A stretch of 64,000 bases of DNA from Chitinophaga deserti (GCF_003149455.1 NZ_QFFK01000005.1:310001-374000); one strand, 5' to 3'; shown: positions 8,871 through 17,247, numbered from the stretch's first letter. Numbers and translations: made by a program. Notes: a model not told the origin generated them from the letters alone.

Positions 8871-9776
8871 TTAAAAATGCAAACTTCCTTGCGGTAATGA
8901 GGCATTTCCCTGCAGCCCTCCGGTATGTATCAGCAGTATTTTGCTTCCGGGAGGAAATTCTCCTGCTGCTGCCAGTTTCCGGAAGGCGAGCACCATTTTT
9001 CCGGTATATACCCGGTCAGTAGGAATGCACGTTTGCCTGAAAAAATCATTCATTTCCGTTATGAGCTCAGGGGTTACCTTAGCAAATCCGCCTTCATGAT
9101 AATCATGCAATACTTCCCATTCAACCATTTCCCCCTTCAGCAGGCCGCGGATCTCATCATCCAGTGAAAAAGCCCCTTTCAGCGCTGAAATCCCCCAAAT
9201 CTCCGCTCTAAGCCCCCGCTTACCAGCTCCGTTTATTAGTCCGGCCAGGGTAGTACCTGTACCAACGGCACATAAAACGTGTGTATACGGGCTGAAATCC
9301 CCCAGTTCAAGGATGTCTTCACACCCTTCTGCCCCGGCTTCATTTCCACCCCCTTCCGGGATGATACAGGCGCTTTCCAGCAGGGGAAGCAGGTCGAGCG
9401 GCGCCCGGGTAACATCGCCCTTTTTCAGGGCATCGTATAATTCCCGGGGAACGTGGAGGATATGCATACCCAGCCCGGCTGCATCCCTGAGGGTTTGGGA
9501 TGGAACGGCCGGTGCCTCCCCCCGCACAATCCCTGTAACGGGTAAACCCAGCAATTTGCAGGCTGCAGCGGTTGCATGCAGGTGGTTCGACCATGGCCCG
9601 CCGAAGGTTACAACCGGACGGGAGCCGGCTGCTTCAAGATTACGCTGCAGCTTAAACCATTTATTGCCCTGCACCAGCGGATGGATACGATCCAAACGCA
9701 GCATGGCTGCCTGGAGGTTCCCGGGCAGCCATGCTGTATTGAATTGTTGCAGTAAGTCTTTAGTGGTAAAGTGCAT
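8871..9776 (-). CDS. D-cysteine desulfhydrase / ACC-deaminase-like PLP enzyme
   Basis: 301 aa, fold type II PLP enzyme. The GNKWFKL motif gives the PLP lysine (about K39), GGPWSNHLHATAAACK is the SNH segment next to it, and GTGTTLAGLI is the phosphate-binding loop. Members of this family act on D-cysteine or 1-aminocyclopropane-1-carboxylate; the sequence alone does not say which. The start overlaps the end of the upstream GH20 gene by 17 nt, suggesting translational coupling. The pairing of an amino-acid lyase with a hexosaminidase is unusual and the functional link is unclear. Confidence 0.78.
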   Translation of the reverse strand: MHFTTKDLLQQFNTAWLPGNLQAAMLRLDRIHPLVQGNKWFKLQRNLEAAGSRPVVTFGGPWSNHLHATAAACKLLGLPVTGIVRGEAPAVPSQTLRDAAGLGMHILHVPRELYDALKKGDVTRAPLDLLPLLESACIIPEGGGNEAGAEGCEDILELGDFSPYTHVLCAVGTGTTLAGLINGAGKRGLRAEIWGISALKGAFSLDDEIRGLLKGEMVEWEVLHDYHEGGFAKVTPELITEMNDFFRQTCIPTDRVYTGKMVLAFRKLAAAGEFPPGSKILLIHTGGLQGNASLPQGSLHF

Positions 9777-12081
9777 TCCGCAAGTTAAGGCTTTGTTTGC
9801 CTTTGAGTCCGATTGTTACCTGCAAAATGTCTCCCCCGCCTGCGTCGAAATACTGCACGCGGATGCGGTGGTAGCCTTTACGCAGGGGAACTATACCTGT
9901 TTTTGCAGTTGCTGCATGTTCACCGTCGTTATTCACAACCTCTTCGTCATCGATGGTCACGATGGAACCATCGTCGGAAACCGAGCCTACTTCATACACA
10001 CCGTCTTCTTCCACTTTCACATATCCTTCATACGTTACGCCAAATTCGGGGTGGCGCTGGAATGCACGGATAGAGAAATCGTTCATTACACCGGAAGTGT
10101 CGGCATTGCCACTCACTTTTGCGGCCGAAGGGAAGGCCTTAAAGTAGCCCTGGAACTTCACGCCTTTACCAGTGGGCGTTACACTTACCGCAGGTTTATA
10201 CGATTTGCGCGTGTAGGTGTTGCTGTACACCGCACTGCTGCGGCCGGATTCAGGAAGGGTTACGATGTATTTGAAGGTAATGGTTTCGTCGGGTTTCGGA
10301 GCTATGATGATGGGTGCGTTTGCTACAGGGCTTTGCGCTGTAGGCGTGGTGCCATCTGTGGTATAACGGATCACTGCACCTGCCATGGGAGGCTCCAGCT
10401 TCACTACGGAACGCTGTGCGGCGTTCTGGATGGAAGAGGCGCCTACGCCTTCGCCACCGCCGCTTGAAATGTCGGCCATCACGGTATTTTCTGCACCGAT
10501 AGCTTCAGGGATACGGAAGTTCACGCCACGTTTGTCGAGGTCGTACAGAACGCCGCGCATACGCTTCCGGAAGTCGGTGTAATCCTTCTTATCCTTTGGC
10601 GTCCAGGTGATTTCCGCGAGCGCGAGGGCGCGGGGGAAAGTGAAGTAGTCGGATACCGGTCCGGAGGGTACGTATTCCGTCCACACGTTGCCCTGCACGC
10701 CTATGATATGCTTCTGCTCTTCGGGCGTGAGGTCTTTAGGGAGCGGCTCGTAGCTGTAAACCTTTTCCAGTGGCAGGTAACCGCCGATGGCGAGTGGCTC
10801 AGCCGAGGGAGCGCCCTGGTAATAGTCGAGATAGAGGTAGGTGTTTGGCGTCATGATTACGTCGTGACGCTGACGGGCAGCTTCTTTGCCACCGGCCTCA
10901 CCCCGCCAGCTCATAACGGTAGCGTCGGGCGCAAGGCCTCCTTCGAGTATCTCGTCCCAGCCAATGATCTTGCGGCCTTTGTTATTAAGGAATTTCTCCA
11001 TCCGGCGGATGAAATAGCTCTGCAATTCGTGTTCGTCTTTCAGGCCCAGCGATTTAATGCGCGACTGGCATTTGGCGCATTCCTTCCAGCGTTCTTTCGG
11101 GCATTCGTCGCCACCTATATGGATATACTGGCTGGGGAAGAGGGGCAGTATTTCAGTAAGCACATCTTCAAGGAAAGTGAATGTTTCCTCGTTGCCGGCG
11201 CAGAACACTTCGCGGTGTACACCCCATTTGGTAGACACTTCATAAGGGCCGCCAGTGCAGCCCAGCTGCGGATAGGAGGCGAGTGCAGCCTGTGCGTGGC
11301 CCGGCATTTCGATTTCGGGAACAACCGTTACGAAGCGCTGTGCAGCATAGGCTACAATGTCTTTCACCTCTTCCTGGGTGTAGAAACCGCCATGCGGTTT
11401 GCCGTCGTACTTATTTTCGCTGAGATGGCCTTTGTTGGTCTCCTTCCTTTGCGAACCCACGGTGGTGAGGCGCGGGTATTTCTTGATCTCTATGCGCCAG
11501 CCCTGATCTTCGGTGAGGTGCCAGTGGAAGCGGTTGAGCTTCAGGGAGGCAATCACGTCGATATACTGTTTGATGTACTCCACGGGCAGGTAATACCGGC
11601 CTACATCGAGCATTACACCGCGGTAGCCGAAGCGCGGCTGGTCTTTGATGGTTACAGCCGGCAGCACCACACCCAGCTTTGTTTTGTTGCGGGAGATCTG
11701 CTGCAGGGATTGCAGGCCGTAAAAGAGACCAGCTTCATGCCCCTGCACCACCGCTTTCCGGTTGGTGACGGTGAGCTGGTATCCTTCATTGGGCAGGTGA
11801 TCGTCGTCGGAGAAGATTACCTGTGCGTTTTGCATAGTGCCTTTTTCGAGCTTCAGGCCGAAATTGGCGTCGAGATAGGAGGCATAGAGTTTTGCCATAC
11901 GCTCGGCGGTTTCGCTGTTGGCGAAATACCGGGCGGATGTGCCCTGCAGGGTCAGCGTTCCCGTTTTCTCCTCCAGCGAGGCAGGGGCGGGAACGATGTT
12001 CACCTGGGGTTTAACCGTCAGTTGCGCCGATGCGGCGAACGTCAGGCACAGGGCTAAAGTGGATAGGAGCGTTTGTTTCAT
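9760..12081 (-). CDS. Beta-N-acetylhexosaminidase, GH20, with chitobiase-type C-terminal and PA14 domains
   Basis: 773 aa exported enzyme removing terminal beta-GlcNAc/GalNAc. Signal peptide at residues 1-19 (cleavage near ASAQL). GH20b-type N-terminal domain at about 25-145, catalytic barrel at about 150-500 with FHWHLTEDQGWR and the catalytic pair Asp325-Glu326 in HIGGDEC. Next is a chitobiase/hexosaminidase C-terminal module (GAVIRYTTDGTTPTAQSP, about 560-620). The last 140 residues form a PA14 carbohydrate-binding module (VEEDGVYEVGSVSDDGS, YHRIRVQYFDAGGG). It lies directly downstream of a GH29 fucosidase, same strand, 36 nt apart, fitting joint trimming of fucosylated amino-sugar glycans. 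Confidence 0.93.
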   Translation of the reverse strand: MKQTLLSTLALCLTFAASAQLTVKPQVNIVPAPASLEEKTGTLTLQGTSARYFANSETAERMAKLYASYLDANFGLKLEKGTMQNAQVIFSDDDHLPNEGYQLTVTNRKAVVQGHEAGLFYGLQSLQQISRNKTKLGVVLPAVTIKDQPRFGYRGVMLDVGRYYLPVEYIKQYIDVIASLKLNRFHWHLTEDQGWRIEIKKYPRLTTVGSQRKETNKGHLSENKYDGKPHGGFYTQEEVKDIVAYAAQRFVTVVPEIEMPGHAQAALASYPQLGCTGGPYEVSTKWGVHREVFCAGNEETFTFLEDVLTEILPLFPSQYIHIGGDECPKERWKECAKCQSRIKSLGLKDEHELQSYFIRRMEKFLNNKGRKIIGWDEILEGGLAPDATVMSWRGEAGGKEAARQRHDVIMTPNTYLYLDYYQGAPSAEPLAIGGYLPLEKVYSYEPLPKDLTPEEQKHIIGVQGNVWTEYVPSGPVSDYFTFPRALALAEITWTPKDKKDYTDFRKRMRGVLYDLDKRGVNFRIPEAIGAENTVMADISSGGGEGVGASSIQNAAQRSVVKLEPPMAGAVIRYTTDGTTPTAQSPVANAPIIIAPKPDETITFKYIVTLPESGRSSAVYSNTYTRKSYKPAVSVTPTGKGVKFQGYFKAFPSAAKVSGNADTSGVMNDFSIRAFQRHPEFGVTYEGYVKVEEDGVYEVGSVSDDGSIVTIDDEEVVNNDGEHAATAKTGIVPLRKGYHRIRVQYFDAGGGDILQVTIGLKGKQSLNLRNALYH

Positions 12082-12117
12082 CTGTGCGTATTTATGCTGT
12101 GGAATTGACTGCGTTGG

Positions 12118-13488
12118 CTATCCCTGCAATCCTCCCTTGCCGCGGTACAGTTTCACGGGCTTGTCGAGCTTCAGTTCCAGAACAGTCATGTATTCATCCT
12201 GCACGTTTTCAGGCACGGTGATGTAAACAAGGCCGGGCACAGGGCTCCAGCTGATTTTGCCTACGATCTTATGCGACAGTTTAGTGCCATTGCCAACAAC
12301 CGTAATGTCTTTGATCTGGTTGTCGAGCCCTTTCACCATGACTTGTCCGGTTACTTTGCCGGAGAGGAAGAGGTATAATGTGGTAGAGTCTTTACTTAAA
12401 GTAGTAGGTCCATAGAAGTGGCCCTGGGGGATGCCTCCCAATGTGCTGAAGATGGCGCTTTCGTGCTTCTTGTTCCATTTGCCCAGCTCGCGCAGTACGT
12501 TTACCTGCTCAGGGGGAATGGTACCGTCTGCTTTCGGGCCAATGTCAAGGAGCATGTTACCACCATTGCTGATAGCGTCGGCGAAGATGGTGATTACTTC
12601 ATATGGTGTTTTCCAGTTGGTATCCTGCGGCTGCCATCCCCAGTTGTTGTTGATGGTCATGCACAGCTCCCACCATTCGAAATGCGGGCGCTGAACGGGG
12701 AAGTTCTGTTCCGGCGTGTCGTAATCGCCATAGCCCATAAGGCGGCCGTTGATGATGGTGTTGGGGTTATGGGTGGTGAGCATTTTGCGCACTTTCTGCG
12801 CTTCCCATTCGTCAGCACTGTGTTCCCAGTCGCCGTCGAACCACCAGAGGTCGGGATTGAACTGGTTCATGACTTCTGCCAATTGTCCCTGGTAGAATTG
12901 CTGGAAGCGTTTCCAGCGCTCGGGGTCGTCTTTAACCTTATAGCGGCTGCTGTCTTTGAGGAATCCGGGATAATCGTTGCTGGTCCAGTCGATCAGCGAG
13001 AAGTAAGCACCGGCTTTGATGCCGCGCTGGCGGATGGCCTCGAAGAATGGCGTGAGCACGTCGCGTTTGGCGGGTGTGCTTTTGGCGGTGCTGAGGTCGT
13101 TGAACTTCGTGTCCCAGAGGGCAACACCGTCGTGGTGTTTGGTGGTGATCACCGCATACCGGGCGCCGGAGGCGGCGATAAGGTCTGCCCAGGCCTGGGG
13201 ATCGTATTTGTCAGCGGTAAAGCCTTTTATCTGTGCCATGTAATCGGCATGTGAGATCTTTTTGTTATGGAAGCTCCAGCTTTCATCGATCCCGTTCACG
13301 GAGTAAATACCCCAGTGAATGAAGATACCAAGCTTGGCGTCGGCGAACCATTGCATTTTCTCCCTGATCTCATCCGGCTTCGTTTGCTGCTGCTGTTGAA
13401 GAGGTTGCTCTTTCTGCTCCTTCGGTCCCTGTTGTGCGCAGGAAGCAAGCAGCGATGCCATGGCTCCCGCCAATACTAGTTTTTTCAT
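12118..13488 (-). CDS. Alpha-L-fucosidase, GH29 (lipoprotein)
   Basis: 456 aa. A lipobox (LLASC, Cys17) marks it as a lipoprotein, followed by a Gln-rich linker (about residues 28-36). The GH29 barrel starts at IREKMQWFADAKLGIFIHWGIYSV; KHHDGVALW is conserved and the catalytic nucleophile is Asp218 in LWWFDGDW. A C-terminal beta-sandwich follows from about 370. Likely removes alpha-L-fucose from glycans at the periplasmic or surface face. It precedes the GH20 gene in the same direction, and both probably share a transcript. Linkage specificity cannot be read from sequence. Confidence 0.92.
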   Translation of the reverse strand: MKKLVLAGAMASLLASCAQQGPKEQKEQPLQQQQQTKPDEIREKMQWFADAKLGIFIHWGIYSVNGIDESWSFHNKKISHADYMAQIKGFTADKYDPQAWADLIAASGARYAVITTKHHDGVALWDTKFNDLSTAKSTPAKRDVLTPFFEAIRQRGIKAGAYFSLIDWTSNDYPGFLKDSSRYKVKDDPERWKRFQQFYQGQLAEVMNQFNPDLWWFDGDWEHSADEWEAQKVRKMLTTHNPNTIINGRLMGYGDYDTPEQNFPVQRPHFEWWELCMTINNNWGWQPQDTNWKTPYEVITIFADAISNGGNMLLDIGPKADGTIPPEQVNVLRELGKWNKKHESAIFSTLGGIPQGHFYGPTTLSKDSTTLYLFLSGKVTGQVMVKGLDNQIKDITVVGNGTKLSHKIVGKISWSPVPGLVYITVPENVQDEYMTVLELKLDKPVKLYRGKGGLQG

Positions 13489-13602
13489 TTGAAATGTTTG
13501 TTAACCTGAAAATCATGTTCACTGTTTCCCCCGTTCCCCGTGGCTTATCATACATAGGTGCTGGCATGAATGGGGGTGCTGCTCCCGCAGGAGGCAGGCT
13601 TA

Positions 13603-13610
13603 CAAAAATA
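13603..13610 (-). promoter_or_regulatory. Candidate -7 box upstream of the GH29-GH20 unit
   Basis: The reverse strand reads TATTTTTG (TAnnTTTG), 115 nt before the GH29 start. No convincing -33 TTTG was found at the right spacing, so this is tentative. Confidence 0.25.
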
Positions 13611-13748
13611 GACGGATTCAATAAAAACGGCGTCTTTTTTGTATAACCGGTCGAAAAAATAAGGATTTAACCGGTTTGGGAAAAATTTAATGTTTATTTT
13701 TAGCCCCCGATATTAATTCGACTTGACATTATAAACTAATATCAGCTA

Positions 13749-14648
13749 ATGCAACCGACTTTATTGATCCTGGCAGCCGGAATGGCGAGCCGGTATGGAA
13801 GTTTGAAACAGATCCAGCAGTTTGGCCCCAGCGGTGAAACGATCATCGATTACTCCATCTATGACGCTATACGCGCAGGGTTTGGCAAGATCGTATTTAT
13901 TATCCGCGAAAACTTCGCTGAAGAATTCAAAGAGATATTCGAGCCCAAACTGAAGGGAAAAGTGGAAACGGCATACGTTTTTCAAGATATGAAAGCCTTT
14001 ACGGATGGCTTCGAAGTACCTGCAGACCGTACCAAGCCCTGGGGTACCGCCCACGCAGTGCTCTGTGCGAAAGATGCCATCAATGAGCCTTTTGCAGTGA
14101 TCAATGCAGACGACTTCTACGGCTACGACGCTTTCAAAAAGATGGCGGAGTTTCTGAAGGACGAGTGCGACTCTAACCGCTACAGCGTAGTAGGGTATGA
14201 GCTGGGCAAAACCGTGAGCGATTACGGTTCCGTTTCCCGTGGTGTATGCGAAGTAAACGACGCCGGCAACCTCGCTGGTATCGTGGAGCGTACCAAAATC
14301 ACCGTGGAAGATGGTAAGATCGCTTATGAAGACGGTGATGTTAAAGTGGAACTGGGCCCTCAAACGCCGGTATCCATGAACTTCTGGGGCTTCGATCCTT
14401 CTGTGTTCGAAGTAAGCGAGAAGCTCTTCACGCAGTTCCTGGAACAAAATCTCTCCAATCCTAAATCTGAATTCTTCATCCCCATCGTGGTAGATTCCTT
14501 CATCGCTGCCGGCCTCGGCTCCGTGAAAGTGATCCCTACCAGCTCGCAATGGTTCGGCGTTACCTATAAAGAAGATGCGCCGGGCGTGCAGGCCTCTCTG
14601 TCCGCACTCGTAAACAAGGGAGAATATCCTGACAACCTCTGGAAATAA
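13749..14648 (+). CDS. Sugar-1-phosphate nucleotidyltransferase (NTP_transferase family)
   Basis: 299 aa. The N-terminal LILAAGMASRYGSLKQ is the nucleotide-binding signature of NDP-sugar pyrophosphorylases; AVINADDFYGYDAF holds the metal-binding Asp. There is no C-terminal left-handed helix domain, so it is a stand-alone transferase. It lies 5 nt before a NahK-like sugar kinase, a pairing that implies sugar to sugar-1-P to NDP-sugar. This resembles the AmgK/MurU and NahK/uridylyltransferase salvage routes (established knowledge). The particular sugar (GlcNAc, GalNAc or other) is inferred only from the GH20 and GH29 neighbours upstream. Confidence 0.82.
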   Translation: MQPTLLILAAGMASRYGSLKQIQQFGPSGETIIDYSIYDAIRAGFGKIVFIIRENFAEEFKEIFEPKLKGKVETAYVFQDMKAFTDGFEVPADRTKPWGTAHAVLCAKDAINEPFAVINADDFYGYDAFKKMAEFLKDECDSNRYSVVGYELGKTVSDYGSVSRGVCEVNDAGNLAGIVERTKITVEDGKIAYEDGDVKVELGPQTPVSMNFWGFDPSVFEVSEKLFTQFLEQNLSNPKSEFFIPIVVDSFIAAGLGSVKVIPTSSQWFGVTYKEDAPGVQASLSALVNKGEYPDNLWK

Positions 14649-14653
14649 GTAAA

Positions 14654-15721
14654 ATGGTACATACCGACATCCTTAGCGCATTCGGGCTTCAGCCCGCCGA
14701 GTTCTCCATGCAGAAATTCGGGAGCGGACATATCAATAACACATTCCTGCTGACCGGGGAAAACAACCAGCGTTACATCCTCCAGCGGATCAATACCTAC
14801 GTTTTCCGCGAGCCGGATGTGATTGCCCGCAACCTGAAGCTGGCCGGCGATTACCTCGACCAGCACCATCCGGAATACCTCTTCATCAAAGCCATTCCCA
14901 CAAAGGAAGGGGAGGAGATGTATCAGCACGGGGAAGAATACTGGCGCATGATCCCCTTCATCGCGGATTCCACGTCGGTAGACCAGGCAGATAACACCCG
15001 CCAGGCATACGAAGCGGCGAAGCAGTTCGGTTTGATGGCTCGCATGTTTCATGGAATTGACCTGCATGAGTTCAGGGCATCTATCCCCAACTTCCATAAT
15101 CTCACCCTGCGCTACGCTTCCTTCCAGGAGGCCATCCGTACGGCGAAGGAAGAAAGGAAGGCATTTGCCGAAGCACTCATCGAGCAGTTCCTCCGCTACA
15201 GCGATATCGCCGTAACGTTTGAGTCGCTTAAAACCAACCCTGAGTTTACCGACCGCCTCATGCATCACGATACCAAGATCAATAACGTTTTGCTGAAGAA
15301 GGATACCTTCGAAGGCATCTGCGTATGTGATCTGGACACCCTGATGCCCGGTAAGGTAATTTCCGACCTGGGGGATATGGTGCGTACCTATGTATGCCCC
15401 GTATCGGAGGAAGAGCGTGATTTCAGCCAGATACAGGTACGGGAGGAATATTACGAAGCCCTTATGAAAGGATACCTCTCAGAAGTAGGCAGTACGCTTA
15501 CCGAAACTGAGAAACAACACCTTTTCTATGCCGGCAAGTTCATGATCTATATGCAGGGCATCCGTTTCCTGACAGATTACCTGAATGGTGACGTGTATTA
15601 TCCCATCAAGTATCCTGAGCATAACTTCAACCGTGCGAAGAACCAGCTTACGCTGCTGGAGTGCCTCATCGAAAAGCAACCTGCGCTGCAGGCGGTGATC
15701 GATAAGTGCCTCGCTTCCTAA
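14654..15721 (+). CDS. APH-fold sugar kinase, NahK-like
   Basis: 355 aa aminoglycoside-phosphotransferase-fold protein. FGSGHINNTFLL is the nucleotide-binding strand-turn-strand; the catalytic loop is HHDTKINNVLL (Asp206), and the metal-binding segment is CDLDTLMPGKV followed by DLGDMVRT. The HDTKINNV...DLDTxMPG combination is what I recall for N-acetylhexosamine 1-kinase (NahK/LnpB), which phosphorylates C1 of GlcNAc or GalNAc. Genuine antibiotic kinases look different. It is translationally linked to the nucleotidyltransferase (5-nt gap) and ends at a strong terminator, so the pair forms a two-gene operon. The substrate is inferred. Confidence 0.75.
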   Translation: MVHTDILSAFGLQPAEFSMQKFGSGHINNTFLLTGENNQRYILQRINTYVFREPDVIARNLKLAGDYLDQHHPEYLFIKAIPTKEGEEMYQHGEEYWRMIPFIADSTSVDQADNTRQAYEAAKQFGLMARMFHGIDLHEFRASIPNFHNLTLRYASFQEAIRTAKEERKAFAEALIEQFLRYSDIAVTFESLKTNPEFTDRLMHHDTKINNVLLKKDTFEGICVCDLDTLMPGKVISDLGDMVRTYVCPVSEEERDFSQIQVREEYYEALMKGYLSEVGSTLTETEKQHLFYAGKFMIYMQGIRFLTDYLNGDVYYPIKYPEHNFNRAKNQLTLLECLIEKQPALQAVIDKCLAS

Positions 15722-15743
15722 AGGAAACGTATATATTATAGGG

Positions 15744-15778
15744 AATGCCCTCCTGGTAAAGCCGGGAGGGCATTTTTT
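15744..15778 (+). terminator. Intrinsic terminator of the sugar kinase operon
   Basis: AATGCCCTCC pairs with GGAGGGCATT and is followed by TTTTTT. It separates the kinase operon from the ilv leader region. Confidence 0.85.
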
Positions 15779-15880
15779 ATGTTAGATGGCGTGCGGGTAT
15801 ATTGCGGTATTTTTGAAATTTATCCAAAATATAGCTGAGTTATTTCGATATTCTTAAAAAACGGAGTCGGGATTAATTTT

Positions 15881-15896
15881 TCTCAAAATATTGAGA
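15881..15896. promoter_or_regulatory. Operator-like palindrome upstream of the ilv promoter
   Basis: TCTCAA-AATA-TTGAGA, a 6-bp inverted repeat, lies just upstream of the predicted -33 element. Position and symmetry would suit a dimeric regulator, but no regulator is identified. Confidence 0.25.
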
Positions 15897-15902
15897 TTTG
15901 TG

Positions 15903-15933
15903 TTGGTTTTTATTTTCAACCCTTATACATTTG
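15903..15933 (+). promoter_or_regulatory. Promoter of the ilv leader and operon
   Basis: TTGG (15903-15906) followed after 19 nt by TACATTTG (15926-15933) fits the Bacteroidota TTG-N19-TAnnTTTG pattern. A start near 15940 gives a short 5' end before the leader ATG at 15964. Confidence 0.6.
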
Positions 15934-15963
15934 TGTAGATAACAAAAAATCATCAGCACCTCC

Positions 15964-16080
15964 ATGTGGGTAAACAAAGACAATAACGCAATCAATCACA
16001 TCGTAGCTCAGCTCAACTGGGCCATTACGCTCGTCGTGATCGTCGTTGTCATTATTACCCGCCAGCCAATTGGAGGATAG
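15964..16080 (+). CDS. ilvL: ilvL-like branched-chain amino acid leader peptide
   Basis: A 38-codon ORF between the ilv promoter and the attenuator terminator. Sixteen of 38 residues are Leu, Ile or Val, with an uninterrupted run LVVIVVVII (codons 23-31). E. coli ilvL has the similar stretch LVVISVVVIII (established knowledge). The product is presumably non-functional; its translation senses charged tRNA-Leu, -Val and -Ile. The stop codon is embedded in the strand that can form the antiterminator. ATG at 15964 is the only suitable start after the predicted promoter. There is no strong Shine-Dalgarno, as is common in this phylum. The gene name is by analogy. Confidence 0.85.
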   Translation: MWVNKDNNAINHIVAQLNWAITLVVIVVVIITRQPIGG

Positions 16081-16142
16081 ACCAGCGTGTATAATAATAA
16101 CAAACAATAAACGCCTTCCTCCACCGGGAAGGCTTTTTTTTT
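16071..16142 (+). promoter_or_regulatory. Transcription attenuator of the ilv operon
   Basis: TGGAGGA (16071-16077, spanning the last Gly-Gly codons up to the leader stop) can pair with TCCTCCA (16117-16123), which overlaps the 5' arm of the terminator at 16113-16133. The two structures are mutually exclusive. A possible pause hairpin joins 16012-16020 (CTCAACTGG) with CCAATTGGAG at 16066-16075 and would sequester the same strand. Pairings were made by eye. Confidence 0.75.
16113..16142 (+). terminator. Attenuator terminator before ilvE
   Basis: GCCTTCC (16113-16119), a 7-nt loop, GGAAGGC (16127-16133) and nine T. It ends 22 nt before the ilvE ATG, so termination here would silence the operon. 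Confidence 0.88.
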
Positions 16143-16164
16143 GGGTACGCAAATTCCAATTTTT

Positions 16165-17067
16165 ATGTATAGCTATTACAACGAAAACACGATTCTTTAC
16201 TTTAACGGGGCTTTCCAGAAAGCCTCTGAGGCCAAAATCGACTTGTACGGCCAGTCGCTGCACTACGGATACGCAGTATTTGAAGGGATCCGCGCATATA
16301 AAACCGCCAGCGGGGAAGTGAAGATCTTCAAGGCGAAAGAGCACTTCGACCGTTTTAAGCGCTCCTGCGAACTGATCCACATGCCGTATGACTTCAACAA
16401 CCAAGAATTGATCGACGCATGCTATAAGATCCTGGAATTGAACAATATGGAAGAAGCGTACATCCGTCCGCTCGCCATTTGCCCTCCCAACATGACGCTG
16501 AAGGCAGCTGAAGAAACGCACATCCTCATCTGCGCATGGGAATGGGGTGCTTACCTGGGCGAGAAGCTCCTCCGCGTAATGCTTTCTTCCTACCAGCGCC
16601 CGAACCCGAAAGCGTTCAAAATCGAATCCAAATCTGCCGGTCTGTACGTAAACTCCATCCTCGCCTCTCAGGAAGCGAAGTCCAAAGGTTTCGACGAAGC
16701 ACTGCTGCTGGATATCGACGGCTTTGTGGCTGAAGGCCCCGGCGCCAACGTATTCTACGAGAAAGACGGTACTATCTATACACCCGCCCCAGGCAACATC
16801 CTGCCCGGTATCACCCGTGCAACCGTAATCGAGATCTGCCACGAACTGGGAATACCCCTGGTAGAGAAACAAATCACTGTGGAAGAGCTGGAAGGCGCAG
16901 ATTGCGTGTTCTACTGCGGTACCGCTGCCGAAGTGGTAGGCTGGGACAGCTTCAACAACAAAGGTTTTGCCAAACCCTGGGCACAATCCCTCGGTAAAAT
17001 CATTCAGCAGGCTTACAAAGCCAAAGTGCTGGAGAAAGAATTCGATAAAGCAGCTATTCCTGCCTGA
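16165..17067 (+). CDS. ilvE: Branched-chain amino acid aminotransferase IlvE
   Basis: 300 aa, class IV (D-amino acid transferase fold) PLP enzyme performing the last transamination to valine, isoleucine and leucine. Motifs: HYGYAVFEGIRAY (33-45), PLP lysine K156 in ESKSAGLYVNS, and the cofactor/phosphate segment GFVAEGPGANVFYEKDG. A TTG reading from 16141 would lie inside the terminator U-tract; ATG 16165 is therefore the start. First gene of the ilv operon and the one directly under attenuator control. It is separated from ilvD by 259 nt with a hairpin and a possible secondary promoter. Confidence 0.94.
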   Translation: MYSYYNENTILYFNGAFQKASEAKIDLYGQSLHYGYAVFEGIRAYKTASGEVKIFKAKEHFDRFKRSCELIHMPYDFNNQELIDACYKILELNNMEEAYIRPLAICPPNMTLKAAEETHILICAWEWGAYLGEKLLRVMLSSYQRPNPKAFKIESKSAGLYVNSILASQEAKSKGFDEALLLDIDGFVAEGPGANVFYEKDGTIYTPAPGNILPGITRATVIEICHELGIPLVEKQITVEELEGADCVFYCGTAAEVVGWDSFNNKGFAKPWAQSLGKIIQQAYKAKVLEKEFDKAAIPA

Positions 17068-17080
17068 TATTGAAGGAATT

Positions 17081-17110
17081 CCCCTGCCGGCAAGGATCCG
17101 CTGGCAGGGG
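17081..17110 (+). other. Strong hairpin without U-tract after ilvE
   Basis: CCCCTGCCGGC pairs with GCTGGCAGGGG (11 bp, one G-U, 8-nt loop). No T-run follows, so RNA processing or stabilisation of the ilvE message is more likely than termination. Confidence 0.55.
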
Positions 17111-17213
17111 AGCCCCTTCCTCCCTCCTGAAAGCGTTACACAGCCGTTGAATGGCGTAAACGCTTTTCTCTCCAACCCTCACCCATAGCGGATTTTGGCT
17201 CTCAATGCCACCT

Positions 17214-17247
17214 TTTGAAGACCGGGAGCAGCCGAATTATAGGTTTG
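17214..17247 (+). promoter_or_regulatory. Possible internal promoter before ilvD
   Basis: TTTG (17214-17217) and TAGGTTTG (17240-17247, exact TAnnTTTG) with a 22-nt spacer, 80 nt upstream of ilvD. It would let ilvD-A be transcribed independently of the attenuator. Confidence 0.4.

Noticed and set aside
10708..12057. A 449-aa antisense ORF opposite the GH20 gene
   Set aside because: Shadow of a real gene on the other strand, with no recognisable domain and no promoter.
16141..16164. TTG start for ilvE
   Set aside because: It falls in the U-tract of the attenuator terminator; ATG 16165 gives the normal IlvE N-terminus.
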